A program made the position numbers and the translations under genes. A stretch of DNA of 64,000 bases from Gordionus sp. m RMFG-2023. Lineage: Eukaryota > Nematomorpha > Gordioida > Chordodea > Parachordodidae. The notes under the pieces were generated by a model. It did no database searches, was not told the DNA's origin, and saw nothing but the letters and a program-made list of their open reading frames with translations. Below, piece after piece: positions 37,101 to 48,049 of this stretch. Numbering within the stretch: position 1 is the stretch's first letter; each line of letters begins with the position of its first letter. The stretch spans positions 90,340,805 through 90,404,804 of the forward strand of contig NC_088775.1 of the NCBI RefSeq assembly GCF_954871325.1. Reading direction: 5' to 3'.

Positions 37101-37405
37101 TATGTAATGTAATTGATAATAAAATTAATTACAAATGTAAAGTTATTCCATATTCTCTCAGCTCTTTAATGGTAAAATGTGGAGATATGATATCATGTCC
37201 AATTTGGTCATAAACTAAAACCTATGCAGAATAATGTAAGAGTAGATTTTAGAGAATTTTACTTTCCAGCTAGTTTCATTCTTGTTATTAATGAATGGAA
37301 CGTTAAAATTAAACATAGTTTTAAGGGCATCTTAATATGTAAAATGATATATGGAATCAAGATATAAAATAGCTAACCTATTTGCTTTTGTCTTATATTA
37401 GACAT
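22134..37405 (-). CDS. SCFD1: Sly1/SCFD1, Sec1/Munc18-family protein of ER-Golgi fusion, 18 exons
   Basis: SM protein that binds syntaxin-5-type SNAREs and promotes ER-Golgi vesicle fusion. Exons (minus strand): 37405-37378, 37330-37263, 37221-37133, 37091-37001, 36955-36833, 36783-36657, 32586-32497, 32148-31971, 31864-31762, 31230-31097, 28643-28437, 26943-26799, 26027-25926, 25417-25293, 25023-24828, 24078-23885, 22862-22758, 22280 to about 22134. All introns are GT-AG and phases match through exon 17. Family blocks in order: FNFNVPFINNK, VLVYDQIGHDIISPH, VPDAPAIYFVYPS, LYEKFYLNFISPLTR, VYDQYLNFIALEDN, the SM signature LLIVDRCMDLVTPFAHTWTY, KVYDLYFGKDKFWREHKG, LLETKKYLDMHTNIATDIL, GSQFVMEGVQNFVVK, NMMEFQNLMDYAK. 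The product is about 725 residues against 642 in human, with longer linkers. Oddities: exon 17 is one base short for its frame near 22801, and the C-terminus after NQFVQQ is uncertain (read-through to TGA at 22134, or one more splice). Confidence 0.92.
22281..22757. repeat. Sly1 intron 17 with GGCC repeat and poly-G run
   Basis: The 477-nt intron contains AGAGATCTGCAATGACTGGCCC (near 22348), the end type of the GGCC-rich repeat family, and a run of about 12 G at 22689-22701. Its acceptor is a clean TTTTTTTAG at 22281. Confidence 0.5.
23101..23445. mobile_element. CAGCTG/CCATTTTGG MITE, copy B (Sly1 intron 16)
   Basis: Both ends are present: TTGACATAAAATAATACCTA on the left and CTAGTTATTATTATATGTCA on the right. 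The left arm carries GTTGAATGCAAATCAGCTGG followed by ACCCGCCATTTTGG, and the right arm carries CCAAAATGGCGTC and CAGCTG. Length is about 345 bp with a largely self-complementary fold. Confidence 0.8.
24129..24449. mobile_element. CAGCTG/CCATTTTGG MITE, copy C (Sly1 intron 15)
   Basis: The left end is GCAATGAACGTATAATAATAC followed by CTAGACTGACGATGCGTTCG and the right end is ATCGTCAGTCTAGGCATCAT, an inverted pair of about 40 bp. Motifs are GGACGCCATTTTGG on the left arm, and CCAAAATGGCGGG, CAGCTG and ATTTGCAT in a row on the right arm. This is among the best-preserved copies. Confidence 0.85.
27779..28119. mobile_element. CAGCTG/CCATTTTGG MITE, copy D (Sly1 intron 11)
   Basis: It begins GCAATTATATGTAATAATAC and ends TAGGTATTATTATTATATGC then AATTGC. 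The bases just outside are TTACTA on both sides, a candidate 6-bp target duplication. The right arm keeps CAAAATGGCGGGCC, CAGCTG and ATTTGCAT. A fragment with similar words follows at 28220-28262. Confidence 0.75.
28644..31096. other. Sly1 intron 10 (2.45 kb), contents
   Basis: A local duplication is present: 28671-28815 and 28850-29000 share AAATTTAAATATATTCAAAA, GGCGCGAGATT and AATCCAATCYCCACCCCATA. A TTTC run at 29763-29806 faces a GAAA run at 29847-29863. GGCCCGGGCCGGGCC-type repeat sequence lies at 30218-30300. No second gene was detected in the intron. Confidence 0.6.
32716..35268 (+). mobile_element. hAT transposon with BED-finger transposase remnants, in Sly1 intron 6
   Basis: The ends CAGAGTTGTTAAA and (right, complemented) CAGAGTTGTTAAA are identical 13-bp inverted repeats flanked by a perfect 8-bp target duplication CAAGCAAG (32708-32715 and 35269-35276), which defines hAT. 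GTAGCRCGCTA motifs repeat just inside both ends. Coding remnants on the plus strand are an acidic start plus BED-type finger (from 32969, FLCLKCKKIYH, continued by a possible exon with NLKKHLK), then at 33374-33667 the block ending YVCTTADSWTHNRR followed by AYLGITGHWLDPRTL, and at 34828-35016 the hAT dimerisation end LPSSASVERLFSKAKLILSD. The section between, with most catalytic residues, is degraded or missing, so the copy is non-autonomous. The identical ends and duplication suggest fairly recent arrival. Confidence 0.9.
35338..35411 (+). tRNA. tRNA-like sequence, probable tRNA-derived SINE head or pseudogene
   Basis: An A-box-like TGGCCTAATTGGCGAGTGCG and a perfect B box GGTTCGAATCC are spaced as in a tRNA, and the 5' part (CCGTGTGGCCTAA) resembles animal tRNA-Arg. 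The T stem has two mismatches and the acceptor stem cannot be closed over seven pairs, so this is not a functional tRNA. It lies 70 bp beyond the hAT element, in Sly1 intron 6. Confidence 0.5.
35892..36111. mobile_element. GTGTTGTTAAA MITE in Sly1 intron 6
   Basis: It starts CAGTGTTGTTAAATGGCTCG and ends CCGTTTAACAACACTAG. The interior has AAGATTTTGCTCATAGATG, ATCTCGAGGCTTAGGCAATA and CTAAAATATTGAGTTAGC. The ends share TGTTGTTAAA with the nearby hAT element, so it may have been mobilised by a related hAT transposase. Confidence 0.75.
36657..37405 (-). CDS. SCFD1: Sly1 exons 1-6 (compact, AT-rich part)
   Basis: Six exons (28, 68, 89, 91, 123 and 127 nt) are separated by introns of 47, 41, 41, 45 and 49 nt. 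The start MSNIRQKQI is joined by a phase-1 intron to DALKTMFNFNVPF, matching the human SIRERQTVALKRMLNFNVPH region, which fixes both the start codon at 37405 and the first intron. Third codon positions are mostly A or T (hand count for exon 5: 5 of 41 G/C), like MED7, TRIAP1 and TMEM223. Exon 6 ends in a classical GTAAGT donor, leaving one base that completes Asn with exon 7. Confidence 0.9.
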
Positions 37406-40141
37406 GCTCTAAATGATTTTCTGCGTAGAATTTAAACGCAGATGATTTGTTAGTGTCAAAAAGTAGAAATATTTTCCTTAATTTTTAAACATTATTTTTA
37501 TTATAAAAAATTAATACTGGATAAATTTATTATTTCATAATGTACAATTTTAAATCCTTAAAATAAATACTTTTTAATTCATTATTACATGCCCCTAGAT
37601 CAAGGATATTAATGGGGTATTGCTTAAAAACTTGGCAGTAATAGGAGGGGGGCTAAGATTATATGTTAAAATAAGATATATCGTCTTTACCATTCCAACA
37701 AAGCCTCGTAAGCATTATATTAAAATTGTATAGGAAAGATTAAAAAAAAACTATTTTACTGCTATTATAATTATTAAATATAATACTTAGTGATGTGCGA
37801 GGATTATGCTAATTTGATGTTGTACTAATATTATGCTTAACCATGATTTTATAATGTTAATTTTATGTTGTATTTAATTTGAGTTTAACAATGTGTTGAT
37901 TATTCTAATTTTATGGTTTTGTTTTATTCATAATTTTGGAGAATATTATTAAGTGTTATGTTTCGTATAATTTGGTTGACTATGCAAATGTTGATAAAAA
38001 GATTACAATATATAATTTATTATATTAAAATAATTACTATACCTTTCAATTTTTGAAAAGAACTCTTATGTATTTTTTAACTTTAATTTTTTATAATTTT
38101 TACTATATTCTTTTAAAATGTTAATTTAGTATATTTTAAATTTATAATTTATTATTTTATAATTAATGGAGATGATTAAAGTAAAAAATAAATTTGGTTA
38201 TTTTTTTCCAATTTTCATATCCTTCATTATTCAATCATTATTTATTTTTTATTTGATTCAGTTTTATCTTCTAAAATGGTGCTCAAAACCTCTCAATCTC
38301 ATTAGAATGATTGTTAGAGAAAAATATTTACATATAAGACCTCCATACCTTTACGAGTTTTTTAAATAATGTGCATTTCTGATCAGTTACGTGATTATGA
38401 TAATGTTAAAAATGTGATTCAAATTTTTTTTTTTTAAATGCAAGCAAATATTAGTGTGGTTAAATTGTTGATTGGGTCAGATTAGAATGATTTTTGGTTA
38501 GGTCTCTAATCGATAAAATCAACCAAAGCCAACTCGACCAAATGATGGGTCAATCTGGTCGACCAAATATATGGACCCGAACATTGACCTGAACATCTAC
38601 CTGAGAACAACCAACACCAACTCAAACACCGGTCCAAGCACCGAGAGCATCCACCCAAGCATTAACCCGAATACCAATCCGAAACCAACTTAAAAATAAA
38701 ATATTTATAATATTTTTTTAATATAAAATATTGGCTTATTTTCAAGCTGAAGAAAAAAAAAATTTTTTTTTTATTTTTTTTACTTATTGCCTTCTAACTG
38801 GCACCCAAATAGAATTTAATAATTAAAATACTAATAAAGAAATTATTTTATTTTAAGATTCTTATAAAAATTTGTTTTAACACTAATTTCATTTTTTAAG
38901 ACAATACTACGAGTTGGTGAACAATTGAAATATATATAATTGAAATTGCTAAACAATTAATTTTTAATTTAGAAGAATCAAATAAAATTTCAGAAAAATC
39001 AAATTAGAATTTGGTACATAGATCTGCTCAATTTTTTTAAATATTTCTAATTATCTTTATAAAAATTTGTCAAGTGATAAGATAATTTTTTTTATTTATT
39101 TTTAATTTAATGGTTCGTAAAAATTTGATCAAAACTATCAAGATTCATAAGATTCTAAAAAGATATAATATTCCTATATGGATAGGATTACAATGTAATA
39201 CCTAATAATAAATTTATGTTTTTAAATATAAAATACTTTTAAATTTTTTTATATCGTTTTACACATTGATCGGAGAATTTATTTATATAGATTTAATCCA
39301 ATAAATAGATATTTTCTGAAATTTTTATTATTTATTGACATTCTGTAGTTCTTTATTAGTTTCAAACAAAAATTATAATAGTTGCCGAAATCCGAGTCCA
39401 TATGAAATAAAAAAAAATTTAAATTAGGGAAATTGAAATATGTCTGTCCCACCTTTTTTGATGATGGCATTTCCTTAACTTTGTAGCAATTTTATTAAAA
39501 TTATTTTGTTTATTCTAACACAATATACATATATACTTATTCATAAATATGAATAACGGATTCAATTCAAAATCATACAAAAAATAAAAATAAATATCAA
39601 AACTCAAAACTCAAAAGATAACATGGTTTAACAAATTTTTATGAAACAAATATTGTCTAAAGGTACATTTATTTAATCAAGTTCGTAATGGGGTTAGTTA
39701 ATCGTAGTGTACTGAAGGATCTTTCTATCGATACTTGCGAGCAAGGATCAGTTAGAACTATTCGATAGAGGGTATTTGAAATTTTTTTTGGATAGCCAAT
39801 ATTGCAAAATATTATGATTGGAAGAATTAGTCTCATTTTTTGGATGATATATGAATTATAAATATCTAAGAATCGATAAATTCCTATGAATTTTTCCCGG
39901 TCTTAAAAGATAATTATTTCGAATTCAATGTTAATTATTTAATTAATATGGAATTGAAATATTCGTCCTCTATTTTTTAAATTAGGTTATCGATCCACCC
40001 ACTCGAGTTTGCGACTCGATTTACTAGTGTAAAAATAAAAATTTTATAATAGTTTTATCTCAAGATAAGAACGTTTTCATGATATAAGAGCTTTGATTGC
40101 AAAGATGGTTCCATAATGGGGTATTTGATTTATATCATTAG
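37406..40141. other. Gene-free region upstream of Sly1
   Basis: About 2.7 kb of AT-rich DNA. A patch at 38500-38690 is GC-richer and built of repeated CCGAACATTGACC/AACACC-like words, suggesting a degenerate tandem repeat. The Sly1 promoter must lie near 37406-37700, but no specific element can be argued from sequence. Confidence 0.4.
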
Positions 40142-40290
40142 CAACAGCATCATTGTATTGTGGGATTTGTGATGGAGAGGGAGAAATACTGATGGTGAGT
40201 GGAAACAGAGTGCGTATACTTGAACATCTAGATGCATTAGAGCAGTATAGTATGCCTCAAGGAAGGCAAAGGCCCTTATTTAGCATATGA
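40142..40290 (+). CDS. Possible isolated terminal exon, unrecognised
   Basis: After a possible acceptor (ATTAG at 40141), an open frame with mixed codon use reads ATASLYCGICDGEGEILMVS and then GNRVRILEHLDALEQYSM to TGA. The composition differs from the surrounding AT-rich DNA, which is why it is listed. A CGICDG-type pair of cysteines is visible but there is too little to name a family. No partner exon was found. It could equally be a chance frame. Confidence 0.25.
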
Positions 40291-40995
40291 GTTTGTAATC
40301 ATTTTGGGTGATTTTGTAATTTTGGACCTTAAATTTATTTGATTGAAATGATTTTTAAGAATATGATATTATATTAAAGTGAATATAATTTTACTTTAAA
40401 AGATTTGTAACTGATTTATAATATGTTATGAGCTTAATATTAGCTTTAATACAAAAAAAAACAGCTGTAAGATAGATAATATTTATATTATTATTGTTTA
40501 TATTAAAATAATTTAAATATTAATTACATAATTTATTTTAAAATAGTAAAATCTGTCTAATCTGTGAAAGTTGCATCTTTTAATATTTTTAAATCTCTCG
40601 CATCAAACTTATAGTGGCCATTTTGACACCCATTTTAGTTTATTTGCTTTTTAAAAATTTTATAATAGTAGTAATTGCGGACCAATGGTTAAAAAAGATT
40701 TTAGCCAATCAAATATTACCTCTAAATTTATTGATTTTGCCACAAGAGGGTCAAATTTTCCTGAAAAGTTTTGGCCACTTCTCGAGGAATAAGTAATAAT
40801 GTTTGACTAAATTCCTGGCTCGGCCATTTTTTTTAGAAATTATTTAAATTGAAATTATTTTTAAATGGAATACATCAGTTTAATTTTTTTTAAGAATCGC
40901 GAACCAATTAAACACATTTTTTTAAAAAATTTGAATTTTACTTAAATTATATATAATCTAATATCATTCCAAGATAATTTTCTTAAGAAACATCC

Positions 40996-43326
40996 TTAAG
41001 ATCTACAGCGACAATATTTTTTTAATTCTACAATTTGCATGCAAGCCGAATTGGTCTCGTAATAATCCAACGTCAATATCTCTGGGTCTTCGAAAATTCT
41101 GGATACATTTTGCTTGTCAAAAACTAATGTCGTTTCAAATACAGCTTCATTAACAAGTACTTTGAATACCAGTATGAACCCTTTTAACAAACCGAATATT
41201 TTGGATAGTAGAACTTTAGTGATTCTCGCATTTCCCGTTTTAGTAATATTGGTGTTTACATTTAACGTTGAGAGCATTTGAAAATCCTGAACATTAATTT
41301 TGTCATTTGCCACCAAAATTGTATTCATTATAGTATGCTGATTCAATTCATCTATTAAACAAATACTACTATAATTTGATAAGTCATCTTTCATCTTCTT
41401 AAGCACTAAATCGACACCGTATAAAATGAGCTTAGATATACCTATAGCAAGTTGGTCTACATCCGAAGAAACGTTTTTGAGCATTTGTGAAGGATTCAGC
41501 TTTATCCAATTGCACGGACAATAGTGATAAGGTATATTAGCCGATTCACATGTACGATCCTTTGGTATGGGTTGTAGCAAACTTATACCCCTGGTATTAC
41601 CTATATCACTAGGGTATAATGTGTCTCCGGGATCATCTGTTACGGCCAATGGAACTTGTTCAATGTTTGATATCTCAAGCAAATCGAGCATTGTTTTATG
41701 GAAATCGAAGGGCGCTAATAGGCTACGCGTGTTGGCTTCGAATATGGTTTCATCTTGGTTATATTTGGCAAAGAAATTATCGGGAGAAATTGCTAGCAGG
41801 AAAGGCTTCCAACATTCCTGTTAACGATATTGGATAAATAAGGTAATAATAAAACAAGCACTATTTTAAAATCGTAAATTAACATAATATGAAAAGCATA
41901 TAAACCATTCAATGTCTTTCTAAATGACCCAAACCTTAAACCGTGATCGCCGAATAGGAAGATAAAAGTATTCTTTAAGCGATGGCTCCCTAGATCCTTA
42001 AAATAATCAAATAAAAGGTTATCCACGTCATCTATTCCCCGTAGTTGTGGGTGAGTGTACCGAGTTAGAAAGTTAAGATTAAAATAGGGCTGGTTTGATC
42101 GTTCCATTTCCTTGATCAATTCCTTCGAATAATCCAACAACATTTCAACCTCATTTTTACCGTACACACAACAATAATCTTCCGACGATAGTTTGCTCAT
42201 CGTATCTCTCAGTTCCAGCGTAAATGGTCTAAAATAAAAATGAGCAGGCGATTTATAAAATCCGTATTTGATATAATTCAAAGTCGACATAAAGGGTTCG
42301 TCTTCTAAGTAAATGCTAGAATAACCATGTTTTTCGTATTCGTACCATATCAAACTGATATTATCGAGATAGCTTCGCTCATCATTAGGAAATTCCCACG
42401 TATATTTTCCGGTTAGCAGCGCGTTCAAATTTGGATACGTATTTTCTCCTATCTTGACGTAGCCTTTGTAAGTGAAAAGTTTTTTTCCTCTTATACCACT
42501 TAAGTATTTATAGGTTTTAACCAAACCTCTCTCGAAATTCTTATTCGATGTCGAATCTATCCCCACGAGCAACACATTAAACTTGGGCGTTGCTGATTTA
42601 TCATATTTATTCGATGATTGGGACATGACGTAATTTGACACCGATTCCCGGACAACTATGTGCACATTTCGATAAATTACCGACTTGTTATTAAAACATC
42701 TGACCCGTATGAATATGTCGAAATTCTGATTGGCATCATCGCGTTTTCGAAAATGAGTAGAATTTATATGTACCGTAACATCGAATTTAAACTTGACAGG
42801 TTTGGTATAAGTAATACTGTCATCCGGATTACCCGAATTTATGTCCCTCAAGATTCTTTCGTATTTGCAACACTCCAAATTATTATCACCGCCATAATGT
42901 AGTCGTAAGGCGGTTGAATTAACCTAGTAACGCGTTTTTTCTTTTCGAATTTTTCTCCCGCTTCATACCCAAGTCAATATAAGTCAAAGGAGATGTCTTG
43001 TCTGCCAGGCAGTCTAATCGCACTTTTTGCGAATAAGTCTCCGAATTATCGATATCCTTTTTAGAAACATTTAATTTTAGTATTTTGCAATTCGGTAGAA
43101 CTAGATCGTAATCGGTAAATTCCTTCATCACAGAATATTGGTGAGTTGAAATATTTGGCGTATTCGTCCTTGAGCCATTATTTATACGAAGAAATGGGAT
43201 AGGTTTTTCATATTTCAGATACGAAGTGCAATAATAATAAAGGTAATTAAAATGAAAGGTGAATATTGTCATGATTAAAATTATCCACATTTTTAGGGGT
43301 AAAGTTAGATATTTTTGGTGCATCAT
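40996..43326 (-). CDS. DUF229 family protein (alkaline-phosphatase-like ectodomain), three exons
   Basis: DUF229 proteins are membrane-anchored animal proteins with a sulfatase/alkaline-phosphatase-like fold and unknown substrate. Exon 1 (43326-42969) has a signal-anchor helix MWIILIMTIFTFHFNYLYYY at residues 13-32 and later PLTYIDLG. Exon 2 (42923-41906) has VNSTALRLHYGGDNN, CKYERILR, the metal-site motif LLVGIDSTSNKNF, YPNLNALLTGKY and the second metal motif FLFGDHGLRFGSFRKTLNG. Exon 3 (41817-40996) has LLAPFDFHKTMLDLL, RGISLLQPIPKDRTCESANI and the cysteine-rich end CMQIVELKKYCRC. Introns are 45 and 88 nt with GT-AG ends. The frames do not match by one base across intron 1 and again at the start of exon 3, although the protein blocks on both sides are conserved. 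Either the assembly has one-base errors or the gene is decaying. Confidence 0.85.
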
Positions 43327-44008
43327 AAAATGGAATAAAGGAATGGGTCATAAAATGATTATATTATAAGAACTAATTGACTTCTTTTCTTTATAACGCG
43401 TTTATTGGGGTGGGTAATTTTTAATTTCTTAGTAAATTGAGCTTTGTATGCTTATAATAAAATTACAAAATTCATTATTACCCTCCTCCCTCCCTCTCTT
43501 CCTGAAAATACCCGATTTCATTTCATATTTTATTTGTGTTTTGTTTACATTTCATTTTATTTTATTTTTTCAACATTCGTATTTTCAAATTTTTTGAGCA
43601 TATCTCAGCATAATTTTTTTTTTTTTATTTACAAATAATAATAAATTTAAAACAAAAAAAAATTTTTGGGAGCCAAATTTGAAAAACAAATCGGTTAATA
43701 TAAATTTAATTTTAAAATGGCGAAACAAAAAGGGGTAATAATTAATAATATGCAACATTATTTCAGCAAAAAATGATTAAAACCGCAAAGGTACCATTTT
43801 CACGGCCATGGGCGGCACTTTTATTGAAATAAATCCGGGCCAGAAAAAATTAGGGCCGAATTGGACCTAAAAACATATGATCCGGACGGGATCGAAATAT
43901 AATTTATAAGAAAAACTACCGGCCGGGCCGAAGATATTTTATTTAAAATACCCGGGCAGGGCCGTATATTTTAAAACCAAAATTACCTTAGATAGCTTGT
44001 TTTTTTAA
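43327..44008. other. Upstream flank of DUF229 with GGCC repeat
   Basis: AT-rich flank. At 43820-43970 GGGCC- and CCGG-rich words in T/A-rich DNA mark another copy of the GGCC-type repeat (GGCCGGGCCGAAG near 43920). No gene was seen. Confidence 0.45.
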
Positions 44009-44425
<417 letters not shown>

Positions 44426-44559
44426 TCGATTCTTATTAAATTTTTTACAATTTACACGCATATTTTTATTTAGCTTTCCTTATATATATATATACATTAT
44501 TTTAATTATTAATTCTTTTTTTTATTTGAAACCTCTCATATTAAGCATCTTTCTCGCTC

Positions 44560-47530
44560 GTTGCTCGATTTTTCTGACATACATATTCATCATTCCTTCG
44601 CTATTTTTGCACATCAATCAACAGACCTTTCACAGGCGCTTTTGCTCTATTATTGGCAGCATTTTTTTTTTACACCTATGGCCATCCCCCATGAACGCAA
44701 AATCTGCCCATAATGCCTGAAACCAATACATTTAACAAATGATGGAGAATTTTTTGTTCATGGACAAATCTCTAACAGGTGTCCGCATTCAAAACACAAG
44801 CCTCTTTCTCAGATCACTTACTCGCTTCCCCTTCCTCTCATAGATCCCCCCCCTAAACCAAGTAATCGGTGCCTCATTCTCAGATATTTTTCTTAACTCC
44901 ACAAAACCAAATATCATAACGAGAATACCCAAAGGAGCGAGAATTCAAGTAGCTAAATCTCTCAGCAACTGCATATCTTCTCTTTTGCAAAATTTTAACA
45001 ATGAAGAAGAATGGTTAAAATTTCTAAACTTTGGGTACAATACTTTCAAAATACCTGACATATCACTCCAAAAATCCTTAACTCAACAAATAAAAGATGC
45101 CTGTTTAAACATCAACACTCATCTTCATGAGTCCCAAATCTCCAGACATCCCAAAAACAAAAACAAAATAACCCCACTTCAACAAAAAGCCTCATAGATT
45201 TCGAAGAAAATTGACAGTCTTAATATCAAAGGGGCCCTCAAACTCATTTCAACCAATGACACTCTGGCGGAATCCAATTTAGAAACCTTAATTAAGCTTC
45301 GATCAAAGCATCCCACAACAACATTTATGCCAATATTGCCCCAACCCTACTCCCATTGTGCAGCAGACTTCACACAGGAAGAAGTAAGGAAAGCAATCCT
45401 ATCTTTTCATCGGGATTCGGCTCATGGTCTAGGTGGGATAAAACCAATTTTTTTACAGGACATTACCTCTCCTGTGATCTGTACACAGGTTTCAATTCTC
45501 ACGAAAATCACAAACTTAGTCAACAAAATCCTAAATGGAGACGTACATAGCTTTATTACCCCCTTACTCTTCGGTGCCAGACTCATCGCACTCCAAAAAC
45601 CAAACAAGGACATTCGGCCCATCGCCATTGGTTCAACCTACCGTAGATTGGTCGCTAAATTAATCGCATTTAGAATCAAACACGATGCCGCACACATTCT
45701 AAGCCCCTACCAACTTGGTGTAGGGATACCTGGTGGGTGTGAAGCTGCTGTGCACTTAACAAGAATTCATCTTGAAAATAACTCAAAAAACGAATCCCTA
45801 GTAAAAATTGACTTCTCTAACGCCTACAACACTCTTTCGCGCCACACGTTCCTACATTCAACTTGCTTCCATTTCCCCGCTTACACCAAATTTCTTTTCT
45901 CTTGCTACCAATCACCAACAATCTTATAATTCAACAAAGAAAAGATACTTTCTGTCGAGGGTATCAAACAGGGTGACCCTCTCGGATCCCTTCTCTTTAG
46001 TCTAGGAATCAATGACATGATAAAATCAATAAACTCTTCATGTACTCTATCGCTCCACGCTTGGTATATTGATGATGGAATCTTGAGTGGTCCCTGTAGT
46101 GAAATTACCAAAGCAGTCAACATAATTAAAGAAATGGGCACAGCCATTGGACTTTCGCTTAACCAGAGCAAATCTGAATTCTCACATTTAAATTCTAATG
46201 CTCCCAACACTCACGATTTCAATCACATCAAGCGTTGAATTAACACATCTAGGATCGCCAGTAGGAGGACACGAGGCAATAAGCATCTTTCTTCATTCCA
46301 CACTTGACATACTCCTTAAACTCGAGGACATCTTTATACTCTTTTATTACACAAGTCCTTTTTTTGCTAAAAAATTTCTTTTTTATACCAAGTTTTTATA
46401 CCAAGGATTCTTTACGCAACTGCGGTCAACACCAATTTTTAAATATCCTATTCCTCTCCAAACTTACGAAAAAGGAAAAAAGGACTTAACCGAATAAATA
46501 GTAAATATCAGATTCAACGAAACCGCTTGGGCCCAAGCAACTCTTCCAACCAAATTTGGTGGTCTCGGCATCAGATCTCCACTTGACTTAGCAACAACTA
46601 CTTTCATATCGAGTAGTCTCTTGACAAAGCCAATAACCACCGCCCATAATTCAAAAGAAGACCTTTCCTTAATCGTGGCTATGGATATTTGGAAAACAAG
46701 GATCAATGCTGCTTCTCATCCCCCCACAACCCATAGACAGAAAGACTGGGATGCACCAGTGGTTGCTCGCTGCGTTGAAACTCTCCTATATAGCATGCAA
46801 TCTACCGACCGCACCCTATTCTCTTCCCTGCTCAATGGTTAGGGACATGAGTTTCTTGAGGCCATCCCATCCACCAATCTTCAGCTTCAACTATCCAACA
46901 ATGAATTTACCCACGCCATTGGCATTCGTCTAAATTGTTCCATCACTTTCCCTCACATCTGCTCAGGGTGCAACTCGCCAGTTGACTCGAAGGGTAGACA
47001 TAGTTTACATTGTCGCTCCTGCAATGGACGATTCATCAGACACAAGCAATGTAATACAATCATCCAACATGCACTGAAATCCTCCCAAATTCTTTCCACT
47101 CTAGAACCACAGAGTCTTTTTAGATCTGACGGTAAACGTTTTGACGGGATCTCTCAAATCCCATGGAGGAGAGGCCAACTTTTGGTATGGGACTATTCCT
47201 GTATTAACCCCTTGGCCCCATCTAACCACGCCATCAATATCCTTGACCAGAAGGAACAACTTAAAACTTCTAAATACACAGAAATAATGAACGATCATTG
47301 CTTCATCCCAATCATATCAACCACTCTTGGCACCTTCGGCAAACTCGCCTTAGCATTTTTCAAAAACTTAGGATCACAAATCAGCAAACTCTCAGAAGAA
47401 CCTCGAGAGGGTTTTTTTCTTCGCCACGAATCCTGCGATTCTCAAAGCTAATTATATCAGTTTCAATGGTAGTCTTCTAGCCAAAGAGATTTTTGTTTCC
47501 CTGCGTCACACCATCTCCGTTCTTTTTTTT
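44560..47530 (+). mobile_element. LINE-type retroelement with reverse transcriptase and restriction-like endonuclease
   Basis: Domain order on the plus strand: an N-terminal zinc finger remnant (44683-44800, ERKICP then CLKP...HGQISNRCPHS); the conserved GARIQVAKSLSNC region (near 44940-44980); reverse transcriptase (45327-46235) with IRPIAIGSTYRRLVAKLI, LVKIDFSNAYNTLS, QGDPLGSLLFSLGIND and the catalytic WYIDDG; a second finger CSGCNSPVDSKGRHSLHC (near 46965-47020) with RHKQCNTIIQHALK; and an endonuclease segment RSDGKRFDG...GQLLVWDYS (47125-47210), followed by the family C-terminus YTEIMNDHCFIPIISTTLG. This arrangement is shared with a widespread invertebrate retroelement family. Stops (for example after 45197) and frame changes near 45905, 46235 and 46495 show the copy is inactive but only moderately decayed. 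The 3' end is near a T run at 47522. Confidence 0.85.
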
Positions 47531-47757
47531 TTACAGTATTATTTTATATTTTTCAAACATTTTTAAATATATTAAAACATAAAATATTATATTTTCGTTT
47601 TTTTTAATACATTATTATATTATTTATTATTTGAAAATTGAAAATAAAGGAGTATTACTGATATATACATATATATATTGATTTTTTTTTAAAAATTTTT
47701 AGATTTTATATCTATTCTTTGGGGATCGTACTTTTTTTTAAGCCTACCAATTGGTTC

Positions 47758-47959
47758 TAGTGTTGTTAAACGGCTCGTAACGGCTAATTCAATATTTTAG
47801 CCAGAAAAATACTGCCTAAGCCTCAAAATTTTGGTAATATATGTCTAGATCTCTCTTCCTTCTATGAGAAAAATCTCCAGATTTAGGTAATATTTTTCTG
47901 GAGGAAGCATCGAATTAGTCGTTTTTAGAAATCGGCTCAAAACCGTTTAACAACACTAG
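47758..47959. mobile_element. GTGTTGTTAAA MITE, best-ended copy
   Basis: The perfect terminal inverted repeats CTAGTGTTGTTAAACGG and CCGTTTAACAACACTAG bound a 202-bp element (counting from TAG). The interior repeats GAAAAATACTGCCTAAGCCT in inverted relation to AGGTAATATTTTTCTGG. It is non-coding. Confidence 0.85.
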
Positions 47960-48049
47960 TCGTTTCTCCCAGAACAATATCCGCTTCTATTTCGTAATTC
48001 ATATTCTGATTATTTGTCATAAACTAGACGAAATGAACAATAAATAGTA

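Noticed and set aside
38500-38690. GC-richer patch as an exon
   Set aside because: It consists of degenerate repeats of a few short words and has no convincing frame or splice sites.
41567-41837. Two plus-strand frames opposite the DUF229 gene
   Set aside because: They are antisense shadows of exon 3, whose minus-strand protein is clearly conserved.
45422-45628. Minus-strand frames within the LINE (also 45905-46210, 46464-46706)
   Set aside because: They are shadows of the plus-strand reverse transcriptase region.
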